Below are positions 24,067 to 33,073 of a DNA stretch of 64,000 nt, in pieces. The translations under genes were made by a program, and so were the position numbers. The notes under the pieces were generated by a model. The model saw only the letters and a program-made list of their open reading frames with translations. It searched no databases and was not told the DNA's origin. The DNA lies in assembly GCA_019113175.1 (NCBI GenBank), contig DXHY01000057.1:39172-103171 (forward strand), written 5' to 3'. The DNA comes from Candidatus Eisenbergiella stercoravium. Its GTDB lineage: Bacteria; Bacillota; Clostridia; Lachnospirales; Lachnospiraceae. Within the stretch, counting starts at the first letter, position 1. Every line of letters starts with the position of its first letter.

Positions 24067-24948
24067 ATGAGAATTCCGGAAGAGATTCTGAATGCGGCAG
24101 AAAGGCAGCTGAATGCCGACTGCGGCATCACAGGGGCGGAGAAGGAGGGCATGATCGTGACGGCAAAAAACGGAACGATGCTGCGCCGTGCGCCGTATTT
24201 TCCGCCCAAAGCATACATGACGGATACGGCCTACGGCGGACTGGTGCGAGAGATGCTGGAAAAGGAAACCGGAATCTGCCCCAGAATCTATGAGGGGATC
24301 GATCCGTTTTTCAGAGGGATTGTCTTCATGGGAAAGGTGAGGATTCTGGCGGCGGAGGAAATATTTTCCTGGTGCGTAAAGGAATACGGGAGCCTGAAAA
24401 ATCCGGAATGGCTCTGCCAGTTTTTAAGCCTCAGCCGTCTGGATGCGATGCTCCGGCGGTATGGACGGAAAATAGAGGATGTGCGGCTGAATTTTCTTCC
24501 CGGTGAAAGAGAAAATAAGGAGGAAGCGGCGGCTTCCGAAGATATTCCCGCGTCCCTTGAGGTGCGCCTGCTGGAAGCGGAGGAGCTGGAGGAACGAAAG
24601 AGCCGGGGCGGGTTCGGCGGCACGTTTAGGCACGCGGTCTGCGGCTCTCTGCTCATGCCCGATGCGCTGGCCGCTGCAGCCATCCTGGACGGCCGGATTG
24701 TGGGTGTCGCAGGAGCAACGCAGGACTGCGGTTTGATGTGGCAGATCGGCGTGGACGTGGAGTCCGCTCAGCGGGGCAGAGGAATATCTTCCGTTCTGGT
24801 ACGGTTTCTGAAAAATGAGATCCTGGGGAGAGGAAAAATTCCCTTCTACGCGACCTCCCAGTCACATGTCATTTCCATGGATACCGCCGTAAGCGCGGGC
24901 TTTCTTCCCGCATGGTCGGAGATCTACGTCTCTTCCGGCAGATATTAA
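24067..24948 (+). CDS. GNAT-family N-acetyltransferase
   Basis: A 293-residue protein with an unusual long N-terminal half (residues 1-~165) that I do not recognise and a C-terminal acetyltransferase fold. The acetyl-CoA loop is seen in VDVESAQRGRGISSVLVRF near residues 235-255, followed by TSQSHVISMDTAVSAGFLP as the last strand and helix. AGGAGG lies nine bases before the ATG. It is preceded by the branched repeat element and followed by a 96-base gap with a possible promoter. The substrate is unknown. Confidence 0.8.
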   Translation: MRIPEEILNAAERQLNADCGITGAEKEGMIVTAKNGTMLRRAPYFPPKAYMTDTAYGGLVREMLEKETGICPRIYEGIDPFFRGIVFMGKVRILAAEEIFSWCVKEYGSLKNPEWLCQFLSLSRLDAMLRRYGRKIEDVRLNFLPGERENKEEAAASEDIPASLEVRLLEAEELEERKSRGGFGGTFRHAVCGSLLMPDALAAAAILDGRIVGVAGATQDCGLMWQIGVDVESAQRGRGISSVLVRFLKNEILGRGKIPFYATSQSHVISMDTAVSAGFLPAWSEIYVSSGRY

Positions 24949-24971
24949 GGAAAATATTAAGAATTCCTTTA

Positions 24972-25000
24972 TGTGATTCCGGTAAGGGATATGATATAAT
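24972..25000 (+). promoter_or_regulatory. possible promoter of the MORN gene
   Basis: TATAAT at 24995-25000, preceded by TATG, sits 45 bases before the start; the -35 region (TGTGAT) is weak, so only the -10 is convincing. Confidence 0.4.
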
Positions 25001-25044
25001 GGGCGCAGGCGAGTCTGCGGAATGGCGATGGATGGAAAGGACGG

Positions 25045-26172
25045 ATGGATATGGATGGACATAAATTAAATAAGAAAGAACTGGTGCCGATCATCGCTCT
25101 GCTCGTTTTCATTGTGGTGATTCTGATTCTGTGCGCCATCAGCGCGGGGAGGGATGCCGGAACCGGAGAAGATAAAGCGGTCATGCAGGAAGAGTCCGGA
25201 AGCGCGGAAGAATCCCCGGATGGCGGTCAAACCGGAACAGAGGCGGAAGGGGAATCCGATGCCGCGTCTTCCGATGGTGAAACGGAAGCTGCTTCGGAAG
25301 AGGGTACTCTGACAGAGGTGAAGGAAACTATTGAACTGGATGAGGATGTTCGGGCGGAAAGCGCCGCGGCCGGAAGTTCTGCCGCAGAGCAGGAGGGCGT
25401 TTCCGCGCAGAAGATTGACCCGGTTCTTGAGGAGGAAAGTAAAAGAGTTTCCGATAACGGAGTGAGCGGGAATTCTGTTGTGGTGAAGAAAACCAATGTG
25501 GAAATGCTGGCCGAGATGATGGATTACTGGTCGAAGGGAAATGTGGAGGCGGTGGAGGATTTAAGCGGCCTTTCCCACTACCGGGCAATGTCCGCGTCCC
25601 TGCAGAGGCCTTCTTATTTTTATTATTATGGAGACAGAAACGAGGCGGGAAGGCCGGATGGAACCGGAATTGCCGTATATGGAGAGGATCAGTATTATTA
25701 CGGTCAATGGTCTGACGGCGTGAGAAGCGGCGAAGGCACCTGGCTGAAAATGTATTATTACAGCGCTTCTGATACGGAGGCGGACCGGGCATTGATCAGC
25801 CACAGCTATAACGGCAGCTGGCAGAATAACCTGCCAAACGGCGAAGGACATGAGCAGTATGGCATTGATACGGATCTGGCTCAGGCAGGAAGCCGTTACT
25901 GGCAGAACGTAATCGGCACCTTCCAGAACGGTCTGTATAACGGGGAAATGTATATCGTGACTGAGGATGCTGACGGCAACCTGCAGGAATGGTATGGAAA
26001 CGCGTCGCAGGGCGTCTTTGAAACCTTTGAGGGACGGGATCAGGAGGGACGCGTTCCCATCTGTCAGGGCGCGCAGAAACCGGACAGCCACCTGTGGATC
26101 CGGCCCCTCGACAACATGGATCTGGGGCTTACGGAGATACGGGAGCAGGTGACGGCCCGGAGCGGGAGTTGA
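25045..26172 (+). CDS. membrane-anchored protein with MORN-type repeats
   Basis: A 375-residue protein. Residues ~9-30 (ELVPIIALLVFIVVILILC) form one N-terminal membrane anchor, followed by a ~100-residue acidic linker of Glu, Ser, Ala and Gly, so the rest is outside the cell. From residue ~190 short MORN-like units appear: GRPDGTGIAVYGEDQYYYGQ, WSDGVRSGEGTWLKMYYY, WQNNLPNGEGHEQYG and FQNGLYNGEMYIV. MORN units often bind lipid or act as rulers at membranes; here function is unknown. AAAGG precedes either of two near starts (25045 or 25051). It stands alone between the GNAT and MATE genes. Confidence 0.7.
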   Translation: MDMDGHKLNKKELVPIIALLVFIVVILILCAISAGRDAGTGEDKAVMQEESGSAEESPDGGQTGTEAEGESDAASSDGETEAASEEGTLTEVKETIELDEDVRAESAAAGSSAAEQEGVSAQKIDPVLEEESKRVSDNGVSGNSVVVKKTNVEMLAEMMDYWSKGNVEAVEDLSGLSHYRAMSASLQRPSYFYYYGDRNEAGRPDGTGIAVYGEDQYYYGQWSDGVRSGEGTWLKMYYYSASDTEADRALISHSYNGSWQNNLPNGEGHEQYGIDTDLAQAGSRYWQNVIGTFQNGLYNGEMYIVTEDADGNLQEWYGNASQGVFETFEGRDQEGRVPICQGAQKPDSHLWIRPLDNMDLGLTEIREQVTARSGS

Positions 26173-26274
26173 CGATACTTTCCGGCAGTCCGGTGCTGAA
26201 CGGACAGACGGACTGCCGCAACAGAAAGATGGGGTTATAAATGTATTTTTGAAAAAGGGGAGGAAATCTGTACA

Positions 26275-27729
26275 ATGAACGAAAGAGAAGAACTGCGCTG
26301 CCGGACTGTGGAAGCGGGGGAAAACGAAGGTCAGAAAAGGGAGGGAAAGCCGGAAAAGACTGAAGGCAGGGCCAGCGATAAGATGGGAACCATGCCGATG
26401 AATCCGCTGCTTCTTTCCATGGCGCTTCCGATGATGGTTTCCATGCTGGTCCAGGCGCTTTATAACATTGTGGACAGCGTTTTTGTATCCATGATCAATG
26501 AGGAGGCACTGACCGCGGTTTCTCTTGCTTTTCCTATCCAGTCTCTGATGATAGCGGTCGGGGCTGGAACCGGAGTGGGAATCAATGCGGTGCTTTCCAG
26601 AAGCCTGGGGGAAAAAGATCAGGAAAGCGCGGATAAAGCGGCGAAAAACGGCATTTTCCTGGCGATTCTGTCCTGCATCCTTTTCATGATTGTGGGACTT
26701 GCCATCGCCAGACCTTTCTATCTGAGCCAGACCGATGATCCGGAGATTGTTTCCTATGGGATCAGCTATCTGACCATTGTATGTGCATTGTCCATCGGCA
26801 TGTTTTTCCAGATGACCTTTGAAAAGCTCCTGCAGTCTACCGGACGTACCATGTATACCATGTTCACCCAGGGGACGGGAGCCATTCTGAACATCATTTT
26901 TGATCCGATCATGATCTTCGGTCTGTTCGGGTTTCCCAAAATGGGAGTGGCAGGAGCTGCTGCCGCTACCGTATTCGGCCAGATTGTTGCGGCCATACTC
27001 GCCATTATTTTCAATGTGAAAATCAATAAGGATATTCATATCGGATTTCGCGGCTTTCGCCCGGATGTCCGGATGATTGCGACTATTTACAGGGTGGGAA
27101 TTCCGTCCATTATCATGCAGGCAATCGGTTCCGTCATGACCTACGGAATGAATCTGATCCTGATTCAGTTTACTTCCACGGCAACAGCGGTGTTCGGCGT
27201 TTATTATAAGGTACAGAGTTTTGTATTCATGCCCGTATTCGGCCTGAACAACGGCATGGTACCTATCATCGCCTATAATTATGGGGCCGGAAACCAGAAA
27301 CGGGTGCGTCAGGTGGTGAAGCTGAGCGTGATGTATGCGGTCGCCATCATGCTGATTGGCCTGCTGGTTTTCCAGACCATTCCCGACAGGCTGCTCGGAC
27401 TTTTTAATGCTTCTGAAAACATGCTTGTAATCGGTGACCGTGCGCTCCGCACCATCAGCTTAAGTTTCCTCTTAGCGGGCTTCTGCATTGTGATCGGAAG
27501 TCTCTTTCAGGCGCTTGGAAACGGCGTCTACAGCCTCTGTGTATCTGTCGCAAGACAGCTTGTTGTGCTGCTTCCGGCCGCTTTTCTTCTGTCCCTGACC
27601 GGAAAGGTGGAGAACGTATGGTGGGCCTTTCCCATCGCGGAGATCATGTCCCTCTGCGTAACACTGTTCTTCTACCACAGGATCGATAAGAAGATCATCA
27701 GGAATATTGGGAAAAAGGTGGAGGAATGA
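26275..27729 (+). CDS. MATE-family multidrug/sodium antiporter
   Basis: A 484-residue transporter with twelve membrane helices and the MATE signature: MNPLLLSMALPMMVSMLVQALYN near residue 40, AVGAGTGVGINAVLSRSLGE near 100, and VFGLNNGMVPIIAYNYGAGN near 320. MATE proteins expel drugs or metabolites against a sodium or proton gradient. The first ~35 residues are a charged cytoplasmic tail before helix 1. GGGGAGG is 12 bases before the ATG. No regulator is adjacent. Confidence 0.92.
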   Translation: MNEREELRCRTVEAGENEGQKREGKPEKTEGRASDKMGTMPMNPLLLSMALPMMVSMLVQALYNIVDSVFVSMINEEALTAVSLAFPIQSLMIAVGAGTGVGINAVLSRSLGEKDQESADKAAKNGIFLAILSCILFMIVGLAIARPFYLSQTDDPEIVSYGISYLTIVCALSIGMFFQMTFEKLLQSTGRTMYTMFTQGTGAILNIIFDPIMIFGLFGFPKMGVAGAAAATVFGQIVAAILAIIFNVKINKDIHIGFRGFRPDVRMIATIYRVGIPSIIMQAIGSVMTYGMNLILIQFTSTATAVFGVYYKVQSFVFMPVFGLNNGMVPIIAYNYGAGNQKRVRQVVKLSVMYAVAIMLIGLLVFQTIPDRLLGLFNASENMLVIGDRALRTISLSFLLAGFCIVIGSLFQALGNGVYSLCVSVARQLVVLLPAAFLLSLTGKVENVWWAFPIAEIMSLCVTLFFYHRIDKKIIRNIGKKVEE

Positions 27730-27806
27730 AATAAGCTGACAATGATAAAGCGATACCGGCGTTTCGAGGCAAAAACGAAGCGCCGGATGCCAAAAAAAAT
27801 AATCTA

Positions 27807-27835
27807 TTGACATCAGGGCACCGGAAAACTATAAT
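27807..27835 (+). promoter_or_regulatory. promoter of tRNA-Asn
   Basis: Perfect consensus TTGACA (27807-27812), 17-base spacer and TATAAT (27830-27835), 31 bases before the tRNA. Confidence 0.9.
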
Positions 27836-27866
27836 GGAGATTGTTGAGAGATCTGTAGCTGCATAT

Positions 27867-27938
27867 TCCTCGATAGCTCAATGGTAGAGCACTCGGCTGT
27901 TAACCGAGTTGTTGTAGGTTCGAGCCCTACTCGGGGAG
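27867..27938 (+). tRNA. tRNA-Asn (anticodon GTT)
   Basis: A 72-base cloverleaf: acceptor TCCTCGA/TCGGGGA (one G-U pair), D stem GCTC/GAGC, anticodon stem CTCGG/CCGAG with loop CTGTTAA, T arm GTAGG-TTCGAGC-CCTAC, discriminator G. CCA is not encoded. Confidence 0.96.
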
Positions 27939-27942
27939 GTAG

Positions 27943-27978
27943 AAGACCTGTAAATGTTTCGTTTACAGGTCTTTTTTT
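27943..27978 (+). terminator. terminator of tRNA-Asn
   Basis: AAGACCTGTAAA/TTTACAGGTCTT with a 7-base loop and a run of T. Confidence 0.9.
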
Positions 27979-28111
27979 CTGTTGTTCGTTCTTTAACGGA
28001 CAGACCGTTGTAAAATAAGGAAAAGTAAAGTAAAATATTCTGTATGTGACAGATTTGGTTCCCTTCCCGGATGCGGGAGGGAAAAGGACAGAAAGAAGGA
28101 GAAAACAGAGT

Positions 28112-29554
28112 ATGGGAAAACTGGATGGGCTGAAGCCCGCAGAGGTATTCCACTTTTTTGAAGAGATCAGCCGCATTCCGCGCGGCTCCGGAAATGTGGA
28201 AGCGATCAGTGATTATCTGAAGGATTTCGCAGAAAGCAGAGGACTCGTCTGCGTACAGGATGAAGTAAAAAATATCATTATAATAAAGGAAGCGTCTCCA
28301 GGCTATGAACAGGAGGAACCTGTGATTCTGCAGGGGCATATGGATATGGTTGCGGTAAAGGACGCGGACTGTACGAAGGATATGACAAAAGAAGGTCTGG
28401 ATCTGAGAGTGGATGGAGACTGGCTGTATGCGGAAGGAACCAGCCTGGGTGCTGATGATGGCATTGCATTGGCCTGCGCGTTCGCCCTTCTGGATTCAGA
28501 CAGTATTCCCCATCCCCGTCTGGAGGTGGTGCTCACTGTGGATGAGGAGACCGGGATGGAGGGCGCGAATGCCATCGATCTGTCTATCTGCCGCGGCCGC
28601 AGAATGCTGAACCTGGACTATGAGGAGGAAGGCGTCCTTCTGACCAGCTGTGCAGGAGGCGCCAGAGTACACGGAAAGCTGGCGGTCTCTGTGGAAAGAA
28701 TTACGGGAACTCGCCTTGAAGTGCATGTTGAGGGACTGAAGGGCGGTCATTCCGGCTCCGAAATCGATAAGGGGCGGGCAAACGCCAATGTGCTGCTCGG
28801 GCGCATGATGCGCTCCATCCCTGAGGAAGCGGACGCCCGTTTCCTTTCGCTGGAAGGCGGCAGTGCGGACAACGCGATTCCCTCTTCCAGCAGAGCTGCT
28901 CTTGTGGTGAAAAAGGGAACGGCTTCTGCTGTCAGGGAGGCTCTGGAAAAGCTGGCTGAGACTCTTCAGAGGGAGTATGCGGCGACGGATGGAGGCATCA
29001 GTATCCGTATCGGTGAAGAGGAGGACGGAGAATGGGAAGCCTTTTCCGGAAAAAGCACGGAAAAGATTACTGCCATTCTCTATCTCATGCCAAACGGGAT
29101 TCAACGGATGAGCGCTGATATTCCGGGACTGGTGCAGACCTCTCTCAATCTGGGAATTCTCGGAACGGAGGGCAGCTGTGTGAGCTTCGACTATTCCATC
29201 CGAAGCAGCGTGGGAAGCGAGAAGGCAGTGATCGTCGACAGAGTCTGCCTGCTTCTGTCCGTGCTGGGAGCGGAGTATACGGTGAGCGGAGAATATCCGG
29301 CCTGGGAATATCGGAAGGATTCTGCCCTGCGCGACAGGATGGTCCGTATTTATGAGAAAATGTTCGGGAGCTCCCCGAAAGTAGAGGCCATCCATGCGGG
29401 GCTTGAGTGCGGGATCCTGTCTCCAAAGCTGCCTGGTCTGGACTGCGTTTCCATCGGACCGGATATGCAGGACATCCATACTCCCAGAGAACGCCTGAGC
29501 ATTTCTTCCACGGAGAGGGTATGGAATTATATTCTGGAAATTTTGAAAAAATAA
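28112..29554 (+). CDS. pepD: aminoacyl-histidine dipeptidase (PepD, M20 family)
   Basis: A 480-residue zinc dipeptidase of the M20C group that splits beta-alanyl-histidine and other Xaa-His dipeptides. Metal ligands are visible in VILQGHMDMVA (near residue 78) and SLGADDGIALACA (near 117), with the catalytic Glu in VDEETGMEGA (near 148) and a further His in EAIHAGLECG (near 431). The start at 28112 follows GAAGGAG; upstream in-frame codons lack a site. It is followed after 17 bases by a threonine aldolase on the same strand, so the two likely form an operon for amino acid recovery. Confidence 0.92.
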   Translation: MGKLDGLKPAEVFHFFEEISRIPRGSGNVEAISDYLKDFAESRGLVCVQDEVKNIIIIKEASPGYEQEEPVILQGHMDMVAVKDADCTKDMTKEGLDLRVDGDWLYAEGTSLGADDGIALACAFALLDSDSIPHPRLEVVLTVDEETGMEGANAIDLSICRGRRMLNLDYEEEGVLLTSCAGGARVHGKLAVSVERITGTRLEVHVEGLKGGHSGSEIDKGRANANVLLGRMMRSIPEEADARFLSLEGGSADNAIPSSSRAALVVKKGTASAVREALEKLAETLQREYAATDGGISIRIGEEEDGEWEAFSGKSTEKITAILYLMPNGIQRMSADIPGLVQTSLNLGILGTEGSCVSFDYSIRSSVGSEKAVIVDRVCLLLSVLGAEYTVSGEYPAWEYRKDSALRDRMVRIYEKMFGSSPKVEAIHAGLECGILSPKLPGLDCVSIGPDMQDIHTPRERLSISSTERVWNYILEILKK

Positions 29555-29571
29555 GAGAGGATAAGAGATAA

Positions 29572-30618
29572 ATGATACTGTTTCAATGTGACTATAATGA
29601 AGGCGCTCATCCCAGAGTGCTGGAGAAACTGGTAGAAACCAATCTGGATCAGACTGTGGGCTACGGTGAGGATGAGCACTGTGCCCACGCTGCAGAGCTG
29701 ATTCGGAAGGCCTGTGGGGATGACAGCCTTGCCGTGCATTTCCTGGTCGGAGGAACTCAGGCCAACATGACGGTAATTGCGGCGGCACTCCGCCCTCATC
29801 AGGGGGTGATCGCTGCGCAGACCGGCCATATCAACGGCCATGAGACCGGAGCGGTGGAATCCACGGGGCATAAGGTTCTTGCTCTTCCGCAGAAGAATGG
29901 AAAAATTGACGCATCCCAGGTGGCAGAGCTGTGTGAAGCCCATCTGCATGATGCTTCCTTTGAACATACGGTTCAGCCGAAGATGGTTTACATTTCAAAC
30001 CCCACCGAGTACGGAACTCTCTATACGGGAAAAGAACTGGAAGAACTGAGTGCGGTATGCCGCAGGTATGGTCTGTATCTGTTTCTGGACGGGGCAAGGC
30101 TGGGATACGGTCTCGCCGCTGCTGACAATGAGCTGAATCTTCCTCTTATCGCCAGGTGCTGTGATGTGTTTTATATCGGAGGCACCAAGGTGGGAGCCCT
30201 GTTCGGTGAAGCAGTGGTTATGTCTAATGAAGAGCTGAAAAAGGATTTCCGCTATCTTATCAAACAGAAGGGCGGCATGCTGGCCAAAGGACGCCTGCTT
30301 GGCGTACAGTTTGAAACCCTGTTTGAAGATGATCTGTATCTGGAAATTTCCCGTCATGCGGACCGGCTTGCGGATAAGCTTCGGGAAGCATTTGTGGAGG
30401 CCGGTTTTCCCATGCTTGTGGAAAGCCGCACGAACCAGATTTTTCCGATTCTGCCGGATACGATTCTGGAAAAACTCGGACATGACTATGGCTATACCTG
30501 GCAGGAGCGGGTGGATGAGACGCACAGCGCGGTCAGGTTCTGCACCAGCTGGGCGACAAGGGAAGAAAATGTGGACAGGCTGATCGCTGACCTGAAAAGG
30601 CTGGCCCTGTCTGTCTGA
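29572..30618 (+). CDS. low-specificity L-threonine aldolase (PLP enzyme)
   Basis: Splits L-threonine or L-allo-threonine to glycine and acetaldehyde. The 348-residue protein belongs to the beta-eliminating lyase group: GGTQANMTVIAAALRPH near residue 63, LFLDGARLGYGLAA near 170 (Asp contacting the PLP ring), and the PLP lysine in YIGGTKVGALFGEA near 205. No signal peptide. The weak AGAGAT ribosome site and the short gap suggest coupling with pepD upstream. A terminator follows. Confidence 0.9.
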   Translation: MILFQCDYNEGAHPRVLEKLVETNLDQTVGYGEDEHCAHAAELIRKACGDDSLAVHFLVGGTQANMTVIAAALRPHQGVIAAQTGHINGHETGAVESTGHKVLALPQKNGKIDASQVAELCEAHLHDASFEHTVQPKMVYISNPTEYGTLYTGKELEELSAVCRRYGLYLFLDGARLGYGLAAADNELNLPLIARCCDVFYIGGTKVGALFGEAVVMSNEELKKDFRYLIKQKGGMLAKGRLLGVQFETLFEDDLYLEISRHADRLADKLREAFVEAGFPMLVESRTNQIFPILPDTILEKLGHDYGYTWQERVDETHSAVRFCTSWATREENVDRLIADLKRLALSV

Positions 30619-30627
30619 GAAATCTGA

Positions 30628-30658
30628 AGAAGGGAGAGAAAACTCCCTTCTCTTTTTT
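30628..30658 (+). terminator. terminator after threonine aldolase gene
   Basis: AGAAGGGAG/CTCCCTTCT with a 6-base loop and a run of seven T. Confidence 0.9.
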
Positions 30659-30774
30659 TACAGAGAAAAGTATGGCCTCAGAAGGAATCTGAAATTTCAT
30701 ATTAAATGAAAAAATAAATGCAATGATACGTTAAAATCATAGCGTATAAACGATTAAAAACATAATATATCAAG

Positions 30775-30795
30775 TGTATTTTTAGAGAAAATACA
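30775..30795 (+). promoter_or_regulatory. inverted repeat upstream of the XRE regulator, possible operator
   Basis: TGTATTTT and AAAATACA are perfect 8-bp arms around a 5-base centre, in the AT-rich 220-base gap before the XRE gene. A second pair ATACG/CGTAT stands near 30727-30745. The rest of the gap shows no gene. An autoregulatory site is a natural guess, not proven. Confidence 0.4.
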
Positions 30796-30880
30796 AACAT
30801 ATCGTTACTGATAAGCCATTCCTGGCATCTGTATGATATTTACGTAATCCTGGAAATATATGGAAATATAGGGGAATGGA

Positions 30881-31201
30881 ATGGCTATGGGAGAAATTCT
30901 TGTACAGATTGGGAAAAGGCTGTATAAAAGAAGAAAGGAAATGGGACTGACGCAGGAAGCGATGGCGGAACGTCTGGGGATGTCCCTTACTTTTTATGGG
31001 GAGATTGAACGGGGACGCAAGCGGCTTTCCATCGAGAAGATTCTTATGGTTTATGAGCAGACAGGCATGAATCCTGACTATCTTCTGACCGGAGAAGAGC
31101 CTCTGGAGCAGGCTGCAATGGAAATTTTCAGAAACTGCCCTGAAGAAAAACGGCCGGTGCTGGAGCAGATTTTTTCGAATTTGACAGAGATGTACAGGTA
31201 A
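30881..31201 (+). CDS. XRE-family helix-turn-helix regulator
   Basis: A 106-residue DNA-binding protein. Residues ~8-63 are a Cro/CI-type HTH (RLYKRRKEMGLTQEAMAERL and YGEIERGRKRLSIEKILMV). The remaining ~40 residues form a short helical tail that may dimerise. GGGGAATGGA precedes the ATG. It is the first gene of a four-gene block with a sigma factor, an anti-sigma-like protein and a secreted protein, and is the likely switch for the block. Confidence 0.85.
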   Translation: MAMGEILVQIGKRLYKRRKEMGLTQEAMAERLGMSLTFYGEIERGRKRLSIEKILMVYEQTGMNPDYLLTGEEPLEQAAMEIFRNCPEEKRPVLEQIFSNLTEMYR

Positions 31202-31240
31202 CCGGACAGAAAAAGTTTATACGAAAGAGGATACGGGCAG

Positions 31241-31795
31241 ATGAAGGGAAACAGGGAATTCTTCGAGGAGCTCTATCGTTCAGAATACGACAATATCAAA
31301 AGATATGTCCGCCGTATGGTTACAGACGGGAACGGGATAGAGGATATTGTACAGGAAACCTTTGTCGAAGCCTATCGGAAAATCGCTTATCTTCGTACAC
31401 ATCCAAATGTTCCGGGCTGGCTTCGCGTCACTGCAAAGAACAAAATCATGAAGTGGGAAGAAAAGCAGAAAAAGTACAGTCTGGACTTTGATTACCTACT
31501 GAAGAACACGGATGGTGTTGGAAAGGGACGGATTACGGACGACTTCAAAATGGTGGAGGCATACTGTACGGTACGCAAGATTTTGTCAGATGAAGAGCTC
31601 GACATCCTGCGGCATTATTACGAATATGGCTATACTTCTCAGGAAATGGCGGCCCGCCTCGGAATCTCGGAGACCTGCTTTAAGGTCAGAATTCTGAGAA
31701 TGAAGCAGAAGATAAAAAACAGTCTTCAGCTTCCGCTGTTCCTGTGCGCCGGTAAGCTGATTTTGGAAATTCTGAAGTTTATGGGAGAAGTATGA
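31241..31795 (+). CDS. ECF-type RNA polymerase sigma factor
   Basis: A 184-residue sigma-70 family factor with region 2 (YDNIKRYVRRMVTDGNGIED, then IVQETFVEAYRKI) and region 4 (LDILRHYYEYGYTSQEMAAR, then LGISETCFKVRILRMKQKI). It should direct polymerase to its own promoter set in response to a signal. The stop lies ten bases before the next start, which encodes a membrane protein of the type that holds ECF sigmas inactive. The C-terminal ~20 residues are hydrophobic (LPLFLCAGKLILEILKFM), which is unusual and may contact the membrane or the partner. Confidence 0.88.
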   Translation: MKGNREFFEELYRSEYDNIKRYVRRMVTDGNGIEDIVQETFVEAYRKIAYLRTHPNVPGWLRVTAKNKIMKWEEKQKKYSLDFDYLLKNTDGVGKGRITDDFKMVEAYCTVRKILSDEELDILRHYYEYGYTSQEMAARLGISETCFKVRILRMKQKIKNSLQLPLFLCAGKLILEILKFMGEV

Positions 31796-31805
31796 GGTGG
31801 TTTGA

Positions 31806-32879
31806 ATGGCAGAAAAAAAGGAACCCCGCGACGAAAAACTCATTGAAGAACTGTACGAAAGGCTCTGGTGGTATACCTACGAGGCCAGCGAAGAAGAATT
31901 TGATGAGAAGGAAGTGGATGCAATTACCCGCCTCCTGGACGTGCTGGAGCCTGTTTATGATGACCCGGCCTATGAGCCCGGTGCAGACGCTGCCCTGAAA
32001 CGCTTCTGGGAACGGTATGGTGAAGAAGAGGAAAACGCGGCGATGGAGGACAGCGTATCCGTTCCGGATGGCCCTGCATTCATTGCCGGTGCAGAGATAC
32101 CGAAGGCAGACGAAGAGGAACATTCTGCAGAAAAAATGTGCAGAGACAAAGTCCTTTGGGAAAAAGAAAGTGGGGAGGAGGTACCGGCCGCCGGGAAAGC
32201 GGCAGTTATGGAGACTTCTGATAGTGGAACTTCAGAGAAAACGGTGGATGCGGATGCTGCCAAATTAGAAAAAGAGCACGTAAAATCCAGCCGCAGGAAA
32301 CGGTGGAGAAAGCATCTTACTCGCATTGCCGTCGGAGTTGCCGCCTGTATCGTTCTTCTCATCTTTGTAAATGTGGGAAGTTATGCTTTGCGGAAGAAAT
32401 CCTTCTTTGAGATTGTTAGAGAAGAGATTGGAAGGACTGAGATTACTGTGACGGGAAATACGGAGGAGTTTGAAGAGAATGCGGATAATGCAGTAAAATG
32501 TTCTTCTTGGGAAGAAGTTGAGGAGATTGTCGGGGAGGATATATTGAAACCTGCTTATATTCCAGAAGGATACCAATTAGAATCTTTATCGGTTCAAAAT
32601 TCTGGATTAAGGAATATTATTGTAGGATGGTATAAAGATAGCGAGAACTTTTTTCTAAGAATTCGGATCGAGGTATATCAGAAAGAATACAGAAAGGATA
32701 TGATGTTATATGATAAAGATTGGAATACGGTAGTGGATAATTCGATCGATGAAAATGTACAGCTTTATCGGAAAAAGGACGAATGGGAGGCTTTCTTTTG
32801 GAAAGATAATTGTGCATACTATATTTTGAGTAATGAAAATATTGAAATCCTGAAACAAGTAGTTAATGAAATGGTTTAA
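31806..32879 (+). CDS. membrane anti-sigma-like protein with DUF4367-type domain
   Basis: A 357-residue single-pass protein. Residues 1-~165 are an acidic cytoplasmic part that should bind the sigma factor, ~180-200 is the helix (IAVGVAACIVLLIFVNVGSYAL), and the outer ~150 residues contain LKPAYIPEGYQLESLSV, the mark of DUF4367 domains found at the end of anti-sigma factors. The base composition changes within the gene: the first half resembles its neighbours, while the outer half is clearly AT-rich. That hints at a recombined or acquired sensor half. Starts by ATG with AGGTGG upstream, ten bases after the sigma gene. Confidence 0.75.
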   Translation: MAEKKEPRDEKLIEELYERLWWYTYEASEEEFDEKEVDAITRLLDVLEPVYDDPAYEPGADAALKRFWERYGEEEENAAMEDSVSVPDGPAFIAGAEIPKADEEEHSAEKMCRDKVLWEKESGEEVPAAGKAAVMETSDSGTSEKTVDADAAKLEKEHVKSSRRKRWRKHLTRIAVGVAACIVLLIFVNVGSYALRKKSFFEIVREEIGRTEITVTGNTEEFEENADNAVKCSSWEEVEEIVGEDILKPAYIPEGYQLESLSVQNSGLRNIIVGWYKDSENFFLRIRIEVYQKEYRKDMMLYDKDWNTVVDNSIDENVQLYRKKDEWEAFFWKDNCAYYILSNENIEILKQVVNEMV

Positions 32880-32938
32880 GATATACAAATATAGGTTTCC
32901 TATGTAGGCTATAGAAAATAGAATCTTTTGTATTATTA

Positions 32939-32968
32939 GGAGTGTCTCTATGTTGAGATGCTCCTTTT
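32939..32968 (+). terminator. terminator after anti-sigma-like gene
   Basis: GGAGTGTCTC/GAGATGCTCC (two G-U pairs) with a 6-base loop, then CTTTTATTTT. Confidence 0.7.
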
Positions 32969-33073
32969 ATTTTATCTAAAATTCTTCCATTTTTGTAACT
33001 CTTTTTAAGCTGAAAAGAATAAATATTTAGAATTCACATAAGGGAGAAAGCATTAGCGAAGGAGAGTTATTAG